Part shown: positions 1 through 6,039 of the stretch, piece after piece
Numbering within the stretch: position 1 is the stretch's first letter
Layout of the letters: each line of letters opens with the position of its first letter
Assembly (NCBI GenBank): GCA_018969935.1
Contig: JAGWXJ010000104.1
Location: 1-6,563, forward strand
DNA from: Alphaproteobacteria bacterium
GTDB lineage: Bacteria; Pseudomonadota; Alphaproteobacteria; Micavibrionales; UBA1664
Reading direction: 5' to 3'
Length of the DNA stretch: 6,563 nucleotides
Translations under genes and position numbers: made by a program
Notes under the pieces: generated by a model
Database searches by the model: none
The model's input: only the letters and a program-made list of their open reading frames with translations
Told to the model about the DNA's origin: nothing

Positions 1-401
1 ACAACGGGGCGGCCATTAACCATGGGGCGTGCAACCGGCGTCATACCGGGGCGGGGCTGCTGCAGGGCAGGGCGGGCCATCATGGTCGGTTGGACGGGGC
101 GGGCGGCAGGGGCCGGCATGGCTACAACCGTCTTGGGGGCTGCAACAGGCACGGCCTTTACCACAACCTTGGCAGGCGCTGCTTTAACAGGGGCGGCCTT
201 GGCCACAACTTTCTGGGGGGCTTTCACCTTCGCGGTGGCCTTGACGGGCTTAGTAGCCTTTTTGGCAACGGGCTTCTTGGCGACAGCTTTAACGGGCTTC
301 ACGGCTTTTTTAACGGTCTTGGCCACGGGCTTCATTTTAGCCTTGGCTTTCACAACCTTCTTAACTTGTTTCTTGGCTGCCTTCTTCATTTTAGCTGTCA
401 T
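1..401 (-). CDS. Histone H1-like Lys/Ala/Pro-rich protein (partial, C-terminus beyond left edge)
   Basis: Reading leftward from the ATG at 399-401, the frame stays open to the window edge (133 complete codons), so the C-terminus is missing. From residue 4 the protein is low complexity: 24 of the first 60 residues are Lys, mixed with Ala, Val and Pro in loose KPVKA / AKKPVAKKA pseudo-repeats. After about residue 90 Lys stops, and the visible remainder is Pro/Met/Ala/Gln-rich with Arg-Pro dipeptides at 101, 110, 117, 125 and 131. This resembles the tails of bacterial H1-like nucleoid proteins (chlamydial Hc1/Hc2, AlgP-like), which bind DNA non-specifically through Lys side chains. No folded domain, signal peptide or membrane segment is visible. 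The start is supported by AAGAGG eight bases upstream (410-415). DNA binding or compaction is inferred from composition alone; a ribosome- or RNA-associated role is possible. Gene reality is likely because the opposite strand shows no family-like protein and the codons fit a Lys-rich frame. Confidence 0.75.
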   Translation of the reverse strand, partial: MTAKMKKAAKKQVKKVVKAKAKMKPVAKTVKKAVKPVKAVAKKPVAKKATKPVKATAKVKAPQKVVAKAAPVKAAPAKVVVKAVPVAAPKTVVAMPAPAARPVQPTMMARPALQQPRPGMTPVARPMVNGRPV

Positions 402-574
402 TTCTTTCGCCTCTTAAAAAATCGTCAGACCCAAAATTCACATAACAAAGACTCAGGCCGCGGAATCCGCAACCTTTGTAACAAGCCGATTTAGCTCGAA
501 TGTCTATGTTCTTAACAAAATTTTTAGATTTTTTCAATAAATTACTTGGCCTGACCTAGAAAAATCAACGATTC
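402..574. other. Gap between proC and the H1-like gene, with candidate promoter
   Basis: This 173-bp non-coding stretch separates the end of proC from the start of the H1-like gene, both on the minus strand. It is markedly AT-rich at 505-545. On the minus strand TTGAAA (532-537) lies 17 bases before TAAGAA (509-514); the first matches the sigma-70 -35 consensus at five of six positions, the second the -10 at only three of six, so this is a weak candidate. It would give the H1-like gene a leader of about 100 bases. The size of the gap and the AT-rich tract suggest the H1-like gene has its own promoter and is not simply an operon partner of proC. No convincing intrinsic terminator for proC is visible. 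Confidence 0.35.
445..479. repeat. Imperfect inverted repeat in the H1-like leader
   Basis: ACAAAG (445-450) and CTTTGT (474-479) flank an inner perfect inverted repeat GCGGA-A-TCCGC (460-470). As RNA the inner part would form a four-pair GC stem with a three-base loop, and the outer arms add six pairs across uneven internal bulges. There is no following U-tract on either strand, so it is not an intrinsic terminator. It lies 44-78 bases before the H1-like start codon and could be an operator or leader hairpin, or chance. Confidence 0.3.
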
Positions 575-1378
575 CTAAGCGTTAGCCAGCTCTTTCGAGC
601 GCCTGTAGGCTGCCAATACAGCCTCTTTCAGGAGGGTAAATAGGGCCTGATTCCCTCCCAATACATTTAAAGCCGCTTCCGTAGTCCCCTTTGGGCTGGT
701 TACGGCAATTCGAAGGTTGGTCGGGCTCTCGCCACTCTGGTCCAACAGGGCGGCGCTACCGATAACGGTCTGTCTGGCAAGGGCGGCTGCCAGATCGGCA
801 GGTAGACCGACATTTTTTCCAGCTTCTTCAAGGGCTTCTATAAAATTGTAAACATAGGCGGGGCCGCTGCCTGATATCGCCGTTACAGCATCTATCTGTT
901 CTTCTACAGTGAGTTCATAGCTTTTTCCTAATGCATTAAGTAAAGAAACGGCTATAACCTTATGTTTTTCAATAATATTATTGTTGCAAATGTAACCGGT
1001 TACGCCTTGGCCAATGGCCCCTGGCGTATTGGGCATGGACCGTATAATCGGGCGTTTCGCCCCCCATGCGCTGGCCAGCTTGGTCAGGGTAATGCCGGCA
1101 GCGATAGACAACACGGGCACCCCCTCGGCCACGAGGGGCGGTAGGGTCGTATTAATCTCGTTCATCGATTGGGGTTTAACAGCCAGCACGACAATATCAG
1201 GGGTGATTTTTTGGGCAGCCCAACCCTGACCATCCGCATGGACATGGATACGCGCATCGGTAGCGGCAGGGGTGTAATGGGGCTCGATGATATCAATGCG
1301 TTTAACCGCAGGTTGGCCAAGCCAACCCTTCACCATGGCGCTGCCCATGCGCCCGCATCCGACAAGAAGAATGTTCAT
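575..1378 (-). CDS. proC: Pyrroline-5-carboxylate reductase
   Basis: Catalyses the NAD(P)H-dependent reduction of 1-pyrroline-5-carboxylate to L-proline, the last step of proline synthesis, in the cytosol. The 267-residue length is normal for ProC. The N-terminus has the Rossmann nucleotide-binding motif GCGRMG (residues 7-12), followed by VKPQ (68-71) and MPNTP (115-119), both typical of the family. The C-terminal helical dimerisation and active-site domain carries SGSGPAYVY (169-177) and VTSPKGTTEAAL (226-237), which correspond to the P5CR signature region. The ATG at 1378 is supported by AAGGT seven bases upstream and by starting directly before the first beta strand. The gene ends in TAG. 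It is divergent from the DMT transporter gene across a 112-bp gap. No fault, frameshift or missing key residue is seen. Confidence 0.96.
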   Translation of the reverse strand: MNILLVGCGRMGSAMVKGWLGQPAVKRIDIIEPHYTPAATDARIHVHADGQGWAAQKITPDIVVLAVKPQSMNEINTTLPPLVAEGVPVLSIAAGITLTKLASAWGAKRPIIRSMPNTPGAIGQGVTGYICNNNIIEKHKVIAVSLLNALGKSYELTVEEQIDAVTAISGSGPAYVYNFIEALEEAGKNVGLPADLAAALARQTVIGSAALLDQSGESPTNLRIAVTSPKGTTEAALNVLGGNQALFTLLKEAVLAAYRRSKELANA

Positions 1379-1490
1379 GCAGCTACCTTAGCCGCGCACG
1401 GTAAATTTGCAAAACACAAACCATAAAGAAAACATTTTTGAACCCTAGTTTTGCACCATAGAGATTCCCGTAGCGAAAGTTAGTCTGGTT
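1379..1490. promoter_or_regulatory. Divergent promoter region, proC / DMT transporter operon
   Basis: This 112-bp gap lies between two outward-facing start codons, so it should hold promoters for both proC (minus) and the DMT-DMT-fdxA operon (plus). The middle (1401-1455) is AT-rich. No hexamer pair comes close to a full sigma-70 consensus: on the minus strand TATGGT (1420-1425) is a possible -10 without a good -35, and on the plus strand TTGAAC (1439-1444) is a possible -35 with only a poor partner. The promoter assignment rests on gene arrangement, not on motifs. Confidence 0.5.
1408..1455. repeat. 8-bp inverted repeat in the divergent intergenic region
   Basis: TGCAAAAC at 1408-1415 and its exact reverse complement GTTTTGCA at 1448-1455 are separated by 32 bases, about four helical turns centre to centre (40 bp). 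Neither arm extends further. The spacing would put two half-sites on the same face of the helix, as for a regulator that loops or binds as a pair, but an 8-bp match in an AT-rich stretch of this size may arise by chance. Confidence 0.3.
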
Positions 1491-2393
1491 ATGAATGCAA
1501 CGCACGTGCAAAGGCCTGTAAAGGCCGCCCTGATGATGTTGGGCAGCAGTGCGTTAATCACCCTCATGACGGTCTTCGCCCGCCTCGCATCCCAGCACCA
1601 CGCCATCATCGAAGTCACGTTCTTCCGCAATCTGGTCGGCGCCATCTGCATGTTTGTCTTTGTTGCTTCCGACCCCCGTGGCTTTGCCGTCCTCAAAACC
1701 AGCCGCAAGGGCGACCACCTGATAAGGACCATCGTTGGTCTGATTGGTCTGTGCCTCAACTTCTATGCCGTCAAACTCCTCCCGCTGGCTGAACAGACGG
1801 CGCTGTTCTTTGCCATGCCCTTGATGCTGACCTTGCTGGCCATCCCGCTCCTCAGGGAGCATGTGGACTGGCGCCGCTGGGTAGGGGTGGCCCTCGGCTT
1901 CATCGGCATCCTTATTATCGCAAGGCCAACGGGTAACCTGAATGGCTTTGGTGTGCTCATCGCCCTGTCTGGCGCCTTCTTTACGGCGCTGGTGGCTATC
2001 AATGTCCGCCGCCTCGGAACCTCGGAGCCAGAAATCCGCACGGTATTCTACTTCTTTACGCTCTCGACCATCATCGCGGCCTGCTTCCTGCCGTGGTACT
2101 GGACAACCCCAAGCTTTGAAACACTGGTCTATCTGGTCGGCTCTGGTCTGGCAGGCACCTTGGGCCAGATATTGCTGACCAAAGCCTACGCTGAAGCCCC
2201 CGCGGCCTTCCTCAGCCCCTTTAACTACGTGGCGATTGTGTATTCCACGTTCTTTGGCTGGCTCTTGTGGGGTGAATGGCCGCACACGGCTGTCTTTGTA
2301 GGGGCATCGATTGTGATATCCGCAGGTTTCATGACCCTGTACCTCGAAAAAACCCGCAACCGTAACGAAATCCTGCCCCAAGCCGCCGAATAA
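1491..2393 (+). CDS. DMT-superfamily permease with two EamA domains (first of tandem pair)
   Basis: A 300-residue inner-membrane protein of the drug/metabolite transporter superfamily (EamA, COG0697 type), with two EamA repeats (about 10-145 and 150-287) and probably ten membrane helices. Visible family-like blocks are FFRN (44-47), PLAEQTALFFAMP (98-110), GFIGILIIARP (136-146), TKAYAEAPAA (230-239), SPFNY (242-246) and TFFGW (253-257). Substrate cannot be told from sequence; members move amino acids, nucleosides, SAM or drugs. The ATG at 1491 precedes the first helix by about ten residues, but the ribosome site is weak (GAAAG about 12 bases upstream). Its TAA stop shares one base with the next start (TAATG, 2391-2395), so the two permeases are probably translationally coupled. 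The second gene is its paralogue. Confidence 0.9.
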   Translation: MNATHVQRPVKAALMMLGSSALITLMTVFARLASQHHAIIEVTFFRNLVGAICMFVFVASDPRGFAVLKTSRKGDHLIRTIVGLIGLCLNFYAVKLLPLAEQTALFFAMPLMLTLLAIPLLREHVDWRRWVGVALGFIGILIIARPTGNLNGFGVLIALSGAFFTALVAINVRRLGTSEPEIRTVFYFFTLSTIIAACFLPWYWTTPSFETLVYLVGSGLAGTLGQILLTKAYAEAPAAFLSPFNYVAIVYSTFFGWLLWGEWPHTAVFVGASIVISAGFMTLYLEKTRNRNEILPQAAE

Positions 2394-3388
2394 TGAGCAC
2401 CGAAACACCTGTCATCCGCCCTTTACGCGTATTTGCCATGGCCACCACCGCCGTGGCCCTTTTTTCCATCATGAACGTTTTTGTAAAGCTGGCGGCTGAA
2501 AACCACAGCGTTATAGAAATCATGTTCTTCCGCAACGCGCTGGCCATCGTGCCGGTCATGATGCTGATACTGCTGCACCCGCTTCAATTCCAGCTCTTCA
2601 AAACCAAAAACCTGAAGGGCCATCTGCTGCGCGGCGTGGTCGGCATGGGCAGCATGACCTGCTTCTTCTGGTCATTCGTGCTGCTACCGCTGGCCGATGC
2701 CACGGCCATCCAGTTTGCCATGCCCATTATCCTGACCGCCCTGTCTGTACCCATTCTTAAGGAAAAAGTTGGCCCGTGGCGCTGGGGTGCGGTTGTCGTC
2801 GGGTTTATCGGTATCCTGATTATCGCGGCCCCATCGGGGGATACGAACTTGTTCGGCAGCCTTGTAGCCTTTGGAGCTGCCTGCTGTACGGCTACCACCA
2901 TGATGATTGTCCGTACGTTGGGCCGCACCGAGCACGCGCTCACCATCGTCTTTTACTTCTCGGTTATAGGCACCGTCATCAGCGCGGCCTTCCTGCCTTT
3001 TTATTGGGAGCCGCCGACACTGCTCAGCTTTACTTACCTCATCCTGTGCGGGCTTACTGGCGGGGCAGGGCAGGTCTTCCTGACCAAGGCCTATGCCGAG
3101 GCGCCAGCCGCCTATGTTTCCCCCTTCAATTACACATCAATCATTTTTGCGACCTTCTTCGGCTGGGCCATCTGGGGCGATGTGCCGGCCATGCATGTGC
3201 TGGTAGGCGCTGGCATTGTAATCGCATCCGGCCTGTTCATTTTGTACCGCGAAACGGTGGTCAAGCGCGGGTTGGTCAAGGACGCCATGCTGGATCCCGC
3301 CCCGACCCAAGCCGACGAACGCGAAGCTGGACAACCCGAACCAGCGGTGTATAACCCTCCATCGTCAGAGGGAGAACAAAAACAATGA
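2393..3388 (+). CDS. DMT-superfamily permease with two EamA domains (second of tandem pair) and hydrophilic C-terminal tail
   Basis: A 331-residue inner-membrane protein clearly paralogous to the preceding permease: it shares FFRN (46-49), PLADATAIQFAMP (99-111), GFIGILIIA (137-145), TKAYAEAPAA (231-240), SPFNY (243-247) and TFFGW (254-258). In a hand alignment of the last ~100 aligned residues about half are identical. Two EamA repeats span about 12-146 and 151-288. Unlike its neighbour it carries a 38-residue hydrophilic tail (294-331) rich in Glu, Gln, Pro and Ala, presumably cytosolic and disordered. The start ATG overlaps the upstream stop by one base, and its TGA stop overlaps the fdxA start (ATGA, 3385-3388). 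The tail-coding region also contains the fdxA ribosome site. The adjacent paralogues could work singly or as a heterodimer; substrate unknown. Confidence 0.9.
   Translation: MSTETPVIRPLRVFAMATTAVALFSIMNVFVKLAAENHSVIEIMFFRNALAIVPVMMLILLHPLQFQLFKTKNLKGHLLRGVVGMGSMTCFFWSFVLLPLADATAIQFAMPIILTALSVPILKEKVGPWRWGAVVVGFIGILIIAAPSGDTNLFGSLVAFGAACCTATTMMIVRTLGRTEHALTIVFYFSVIGTVISAAFLPFYWEPPTLLSFTYLILCGLTGGAGQVFLTKAYAEAPAAYVSPFNYTSIIFATFFGWAIWGDVPAMHVLVGAGIVIASGLFILYRETVVKRGLVKDAMLDPAPTQADEREAGQPEPAVYNPPSSEGEQKQ
3367..3374 (+). promoter_or_regulatory. Ribosome binding site of fdxA inside the second permease gene
   Basis: AGAGGGAG ends ten bases before the fdxA ATG and is the strongest Shine-Dalgarno-like sequence in the plus-strand operon. 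It lies wholly inside the last codons of the permease, so fdxA can be initiated well by itself as well as by coupling. Confidence 0.65.
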
Positions 3389-3723
3389 CCTTTGTCGTTA
3401 CCGACGTCTGCATCAAATGCAAATACACCGACTGCGTGGAAGTCTGCCCCGTAGACTGCTTCTACGACGGCGAGAACATGCTGGTCATCAACCCCGATGA
3501 GTGCATCGACTGCGGCGTCTGCGAGCCCGAGTGCCCCATCGACGCCATCAAGCCGGATTCCATACCCGATGCCGCCAAGTGGGTTGAACTGAACCGCGAA
3601 TACTCCGCCAAATGGCCCAACATCAACCGCAAGGTCGATGCCATGCCCGATGCCGAGAAATTCAAGGACAAGAAAAACAAGCTGGAAGAAGACTTCTCGC
3701 CCAATCCGGGCTCAGGCAGCTGA
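3385..3723 (+). CDS. fdxA: 7Fe (3Fe-4S/4Fe-4S) ferredoxin, FdxA family
   Basis: A 112-residue soluble electron carrier of the FdxA family (Azotobacter ferredoxin I type). By comparison with that protein, Cys9, Cys17 and Cys50 should hold a [3Fe-4S] cluster, and Cys21, Cys40, Cys43 and Cys46 a [4Fe-4S] cluster; Cys12 and Cys25 match the two extra cysteines of the reference protein. The 4Fe motif C-x2-C-x2-C-x3-C-P is intact at 40-51. The charged, Lys-rich C-terminal extension (about 60-112, with the WVELNREYSAKWP block) is standard for the alphaproteobacterial form. The ATG overlaps the stop of the upstream permease and has a strong ribosome site. Its TGA is immediately followed by the stop of the opposing gene. 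Its redox partner is not in the window, and the reason it sits in a transporter operon is unknown. Confidence 0.95.
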   Translation: MTFVVTDVCIKCKYTDCVEVCPVDCFYDGENMLVINPDECIDCGVCEPECPIDAIKPDSIPDAAKWVELNREYSAKWPNINRKVDAMPDAEKFKDKKNKLEEDFSPNPGSGS

Positions 3724-4758
3724 TTATAGCCTGCAGGCGGCTTGCGCCAGCCGGCCAAGCTCGGCCCTGATAGCCTCGGGCGCAGGCAGTGTCGCCTTGA
3801 GTTCTTTCAAACGCGCCGCATAGTCGTATGGCCCCGCCGCTTTGGTAACATATGCGGTTTCGGATGTACGGTCAGGGTCATTCTTATAATAGAAGTAATC
3901 GTTCGACATATTCCCGATAACCACATCCTGCGGCCTGCGTTTCAGCACTGATACAGGCGCGGTATGCCCATCAGGGTAGGGGAAGGATACGCCAAGTGTC
4001 CGGCATCCAAGGCTGTTGAAAGCCTCGATCATGGATGTTTCAAAGGCATGGCCTTCTGTAGCATTGCCGTAAGCGTGGTTCAGTCCGCACGGCATCAGGA
4101 TAATACGCGCGCCCTGCTGTTTGGCTGCCTTGAAAGCCCTGAAAGCCATACCCGTATTGCGCACCACATGCCCGTCCACACTGTTATAGGGGATGGGTTT
4201 GCTTATGGTGCCGTAAAGCGCGCCCGCAAAAACATCGCTGGCGGCGACATAAAATTTACCGCTTCTGGCAGCCATGGCCGCATCCGCGAATACGGTGGTG
4301 ACGCCCAGCTCCGAAGCCGAAGACATGAGTAAGCTCCGCGCCACAGGCGCGTAATCGGAAGGATTGAACGCCATGCTTGCGCTTAGTGCCAGATGTCCGT
4401 CATGGTCCATCGCCTGAATGCTGTCGGCGATGGTCTTTCTCTGTTCTGTGGGGGTTTCCAGTATGGTCTGCGCAAGGAGCGAGAGGGTATTGCAAGGAAG
4501 TTCGCACCCCAGAACAAAATCGCTGGCGGCATCGGCCTTCAGGCGGTGAAGCAGGTAGTCCTGTGTAAGCACCTGCATGGGCCGCGCGTGGTCTTCGCCA
4601 ATCACGACGGCCAGTATCTGCCCGTCATCAAGCAAACCTTGTTCGGCTTTAATCGCGTCGTATATGGCGCGGCCAGCCACGCGCACGTTCATGGGGTCGG
4701 CCAGCACGTGGTGTCTGGCGGTCAGGGTGTCAGGGGTGGTGGTAAGGGTGTATCCCAT
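3724..4758 (-). CDS. Putative TIKI/TraB/ChaN-superfamily protein, cytosolic
   Basis: No close family is recognised, but the 344-residue protein shows the pattern of the TIKI superfamily (TraB/PrgY, GumN, ChaN, EreA), defined by two G-x-x-H motifs. The first, GEDH (54-57), follows a hydrophobic strand ILAVVI; the second, GLNH (225-228), follows RIILMP. Between them are a strand ending in an acidic residue (FVLGCELP, Glu86), a strand TTVFADA (Asp159), and VRNTGMA (199-205), which resembles the R-N-x-x-M-A stretch before the second motif in ChaN-like proteins. Family members are metal-dependent hydrolases or, for ChaN, heme binders. There is no signal peptide or lipobox, so it should act in the cytosol, unlike ChaN. 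The start is uncertain: the ATG at 4758 has a poor ribosome site, and a TTG at 4794 would add 12 residues and leave an 11-base gap to the uspA-like gene. It is last in the minus operon. Confidence 0.6.
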   Translation of the reverse strand: MGYTLTTTPDTLTARHHVLADPMNVRVAGRAIYDAIKAEQGLLDDGQILAVVIGEDHARPMQVLTQDYLLHRLKADAASDFVLGCELPCNTLSLLAQTILETPTEQRKTIADSIQAMDHDGHLALSASMAFNPSDYAPVARSLLMSSASELGVTTVFADAAMAARSGKFYVAASDVFAGALYGTISKPIPYNSVDGHVVRNTGMAFRAFKAAKQQGARIILMPCGLNHAYGNATEGHAFETSMIEAFNSLGCRTLGVSFPYPDGHTAPVSVLKRRPQDVVIGNMSNDYFYYKNDPDRTSETAYVTKAAGPYDYAARLKELKATLPAPEAIRAELGRLAQAACRL

Positions 4759-4805
4759 GGCTTTTGTATAATATGGCTGCCCTTTAGGGCGCAATAATTG
4801 AGTGC

Positions 4806-5300
4806 CTAATGCAGTTTGCGAAGGTCATCCATATTCAGATGCCCCGGTACGATAATCACGGGCACCGATATCTCGGTCAGGCCCTTGGCCGTAAAATAAG
4901 CAACCAGCGGCCCCGGTTTGCCCTTGCTGGTGCTGGCAGCCAATACGATGGCGGACAGGCAAGGGTTGCCGTTTGCAATCGCGATAATCTCGCTGTGCGT
5001 ATCCCCCTCGCGGATGATGAAGGATGGCGTGATGCCCGTTTCCTCCTTCACACGGGTGGCCTTGGCCTGCATTTCGGCTTCGGCTTGCGCGCGGGCTTCT
5101 TCCTTGGCGGCTTTCTCGATATTGCCCCAGCCCACAAAGCTGGATGGCTCGATGATGCGCGCCATGGCGACATGCCCGCGGTGGATACGCGCCATATGCG
5201 CGGCATAATTCAGGGCCACAGTAAATTCAGGCGTGTCGTCAGCGATAATCAGGTAGGTACCCCCATCGCTTTGCCTGCGGCGTGTTTTTTTCTCGGCCAT
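4806..5300 (-). CDS. Universal stress protein, UspA family
   Basis: A 164-residue cytosolic single-domain Usp protein. After a basic N-terminal segment (KKTRRRQ, 4-10) comes the first strand with the acidic loop LIIADDTPE (17-25), equivalent to the V-D-x-S/T-x-x loop that contacts nucleotide. A helical, Ala/Glu-rich stretch (61-88) follows, then IREGDTHSEIIAIA (96-109), strand AIVLAAST (117-124) and PVIIVPG (147-153), which fit the Usp fold in order. The classical ATP loop G-x2-G-x9-G-S/T is not clearly present: the region reads AASTSKGKPGPLVAYFTAKG, so ATP binding is doubtful. The ATG at 5300 is chosen over an upstream in-frame start at 5348 because GGGAG lies eight bases before it and the gap to the upstream stop is then four bases instead of a 44-base overlap. 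Confidence 0.88.
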   Translation of the reverse strand: MAEKKTRRRQSDGGTYLIIADDTPEFTVALNYAAHMARIHRGHVAMARIIEPSSFVGWGNIEKAAKEEARAQAEAEMQAKATRVKEETGITPSFIIREGDTHSEIIAIANGNPCLSAIVLAASTSKGKPGPLVAYFTAKGLTEISVPVIIVPGHLNMDDLRKLH

Positions 5301-5304
5301 GATT

Positions 5305-6039
5305 TCACTCCCGCTTGAGCAAGACAGTGGCAAGCCAACCGGCCACAAGGGCCATCAAAACCCCCGCCAAACCATAAAGGAAACTGTATTCGGTTGCAAA
5401 GCGGCGCAACTCGGCACTCAGGCCTTCGTGCACCACGACAAAAGGCACCGATGCCTGATCGGCCAGCGCACCGTCACGGAATAAATAAGCCGATACCTTG
5501 TAATTCCCGGCGCTTACAAGGGCAGGCAGGTCAAACACGGCCTTGAACAACATGGGGCTAACGTACGTAATGGCCCGCGGGTTATCGCCATAAAGCCCTT
5601 TTTGTTGCTGGATACGCACAAGCGCCGATGAAAAGGCGGATGTGCCATCGTCAATCCCGTCCGCAGGGGCGGAAAGCAGGTTGGTAAGCCCGATATGCAG
5701 GTTGCCCAGCACCTCGGGCGGGGCGGCATCGGCCAATGGCCCGCTCGTGGCCATATCGTAGTAAACGGGCAGGTTTGCGTAACGGCGGCTGTCGGTAAAG
5801 GTCCAGAGCCCGAATAGCTGTGTCTTTTTGCGGATGGTCATGGCGCGTGACGGGCCTTCCACCATCAGCACAAGCGTACCCACGCCGTCCTGCGTACCGA
5901 ATACCGTGATGGATGATCCGTTAAAACCTGTCGTCACGCGGATAAGGTCGCTTGATACATCAACGGTAATGGCCGCACGGGCAGGGGCCGCAACCGCCAT
6001 CATCAGGAAGAACAGGAGTGCTAAAAAGCGCGGCATCAT
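5305..6039 (-). CDS. Alph_Pro_TM (TIGR02186) family membrane-anchored periplasmic protein
   Basis: A 244-residue protein matching the alphaproteobacterial family PF09608/TIGR02186, whose function is unknown. A Sec signal peptide is evident: hydrophobic core LALLFFLMMAVA (6-17) and likely cleavage after A20-R21-A22. The mature domain starts ITVDVSSDLIRVTTGFNGSSITVFGT (24-49 overall; the TGFNGS-ITVFG part is the most family-like), then VEGP (60-63) and a KTQLFGLWTF block (72-81). One C-terminal helix (about 220-240) is followed by a basic KRE end, giving a periplasmic domain anchored at its C-terminus. Its ATG shares one base with the permease stop (TGATG, 6037-6041), with GGAG five bases upstream; a second ATG follows immediately. 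In many alphaproteobacteria this family, as I recall, sits beside a TauE/SafE permease, as here, which suggests a partner role in export. Confidence 0.85.
   Translation of the reverse strand: MMPRFLALLFFLMMAVAAPARAAITVDVSSDLIRVTTGFNGSSITVFGTQDGVGTLVLMVEGPSRAMTIRKKTQLFGLWTFTDSRRYANLPVYYDMATSGPLADAAPPEVLGNLHIGLTNLLSAPADGIDDGTSAFSSALVRIQQQKGLYGDNPRAITYVSPMLFKAVFDLPALVSAGNYKVSAYLFRDGALADQASVPFVVVHEGLSAELRRFATEYSFLYGLAGVLMALVAGWLATVLLKRE

Noticed and set aside
22..494. Two plus-strand open frames (131 and 134 codons) opposite the H1-like gene
   Set aside because: They are shadows of a low-complexity GC-rich gene: one is a Phe/Leu/Thr/Ala repeat and the other a Gly/His/Leu/Phe repeat, the expected antisense of Lys-Ala-Val codons. 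The minus frame has a good ribosome site.
1554..2408. A 284-codon minus-strand open frame opposite the first permease
   Set aside because: Its product is Gly/Gln/Glu/Asp/Arg-rich with no family motif, while the plus frame encodes a clear EamA permease over the same bases.
2776..3354. A 192-codon plus-strand frame inside the second permease
   Set aside because: Arg/His/Leu/Gly-rich off-frame translation of a permease gene with convincing motifs; no sign of a frameshifted second gene.
1491..3388. The two permease frames as one broken or fused gene
   Set aside because: Each has two complete EamA repeats and its own start; they are full-length paralogues.
3729..3738. GCCTGCAGGC palindrome at the convergent junction as a bidirectional terminator
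   Set aside because: A perfect 10-bp palindrome has no loop and no flanking T-runs; it is coding for the C-terminal residues of the minus gene.
4779..4790. GCCC-TTTA-GGGC as a terminator after the Usp gene
   Set aside because: A four-pair stem without a U-tract, lying between closely spaced co-directional genes; too weak.
4809..5318. A 169-codon plus-strand open frame opposite the Usp gene
   Set aside because: No recognisable domain; the minus frame has the Usp strand order and a strong ribosome site.
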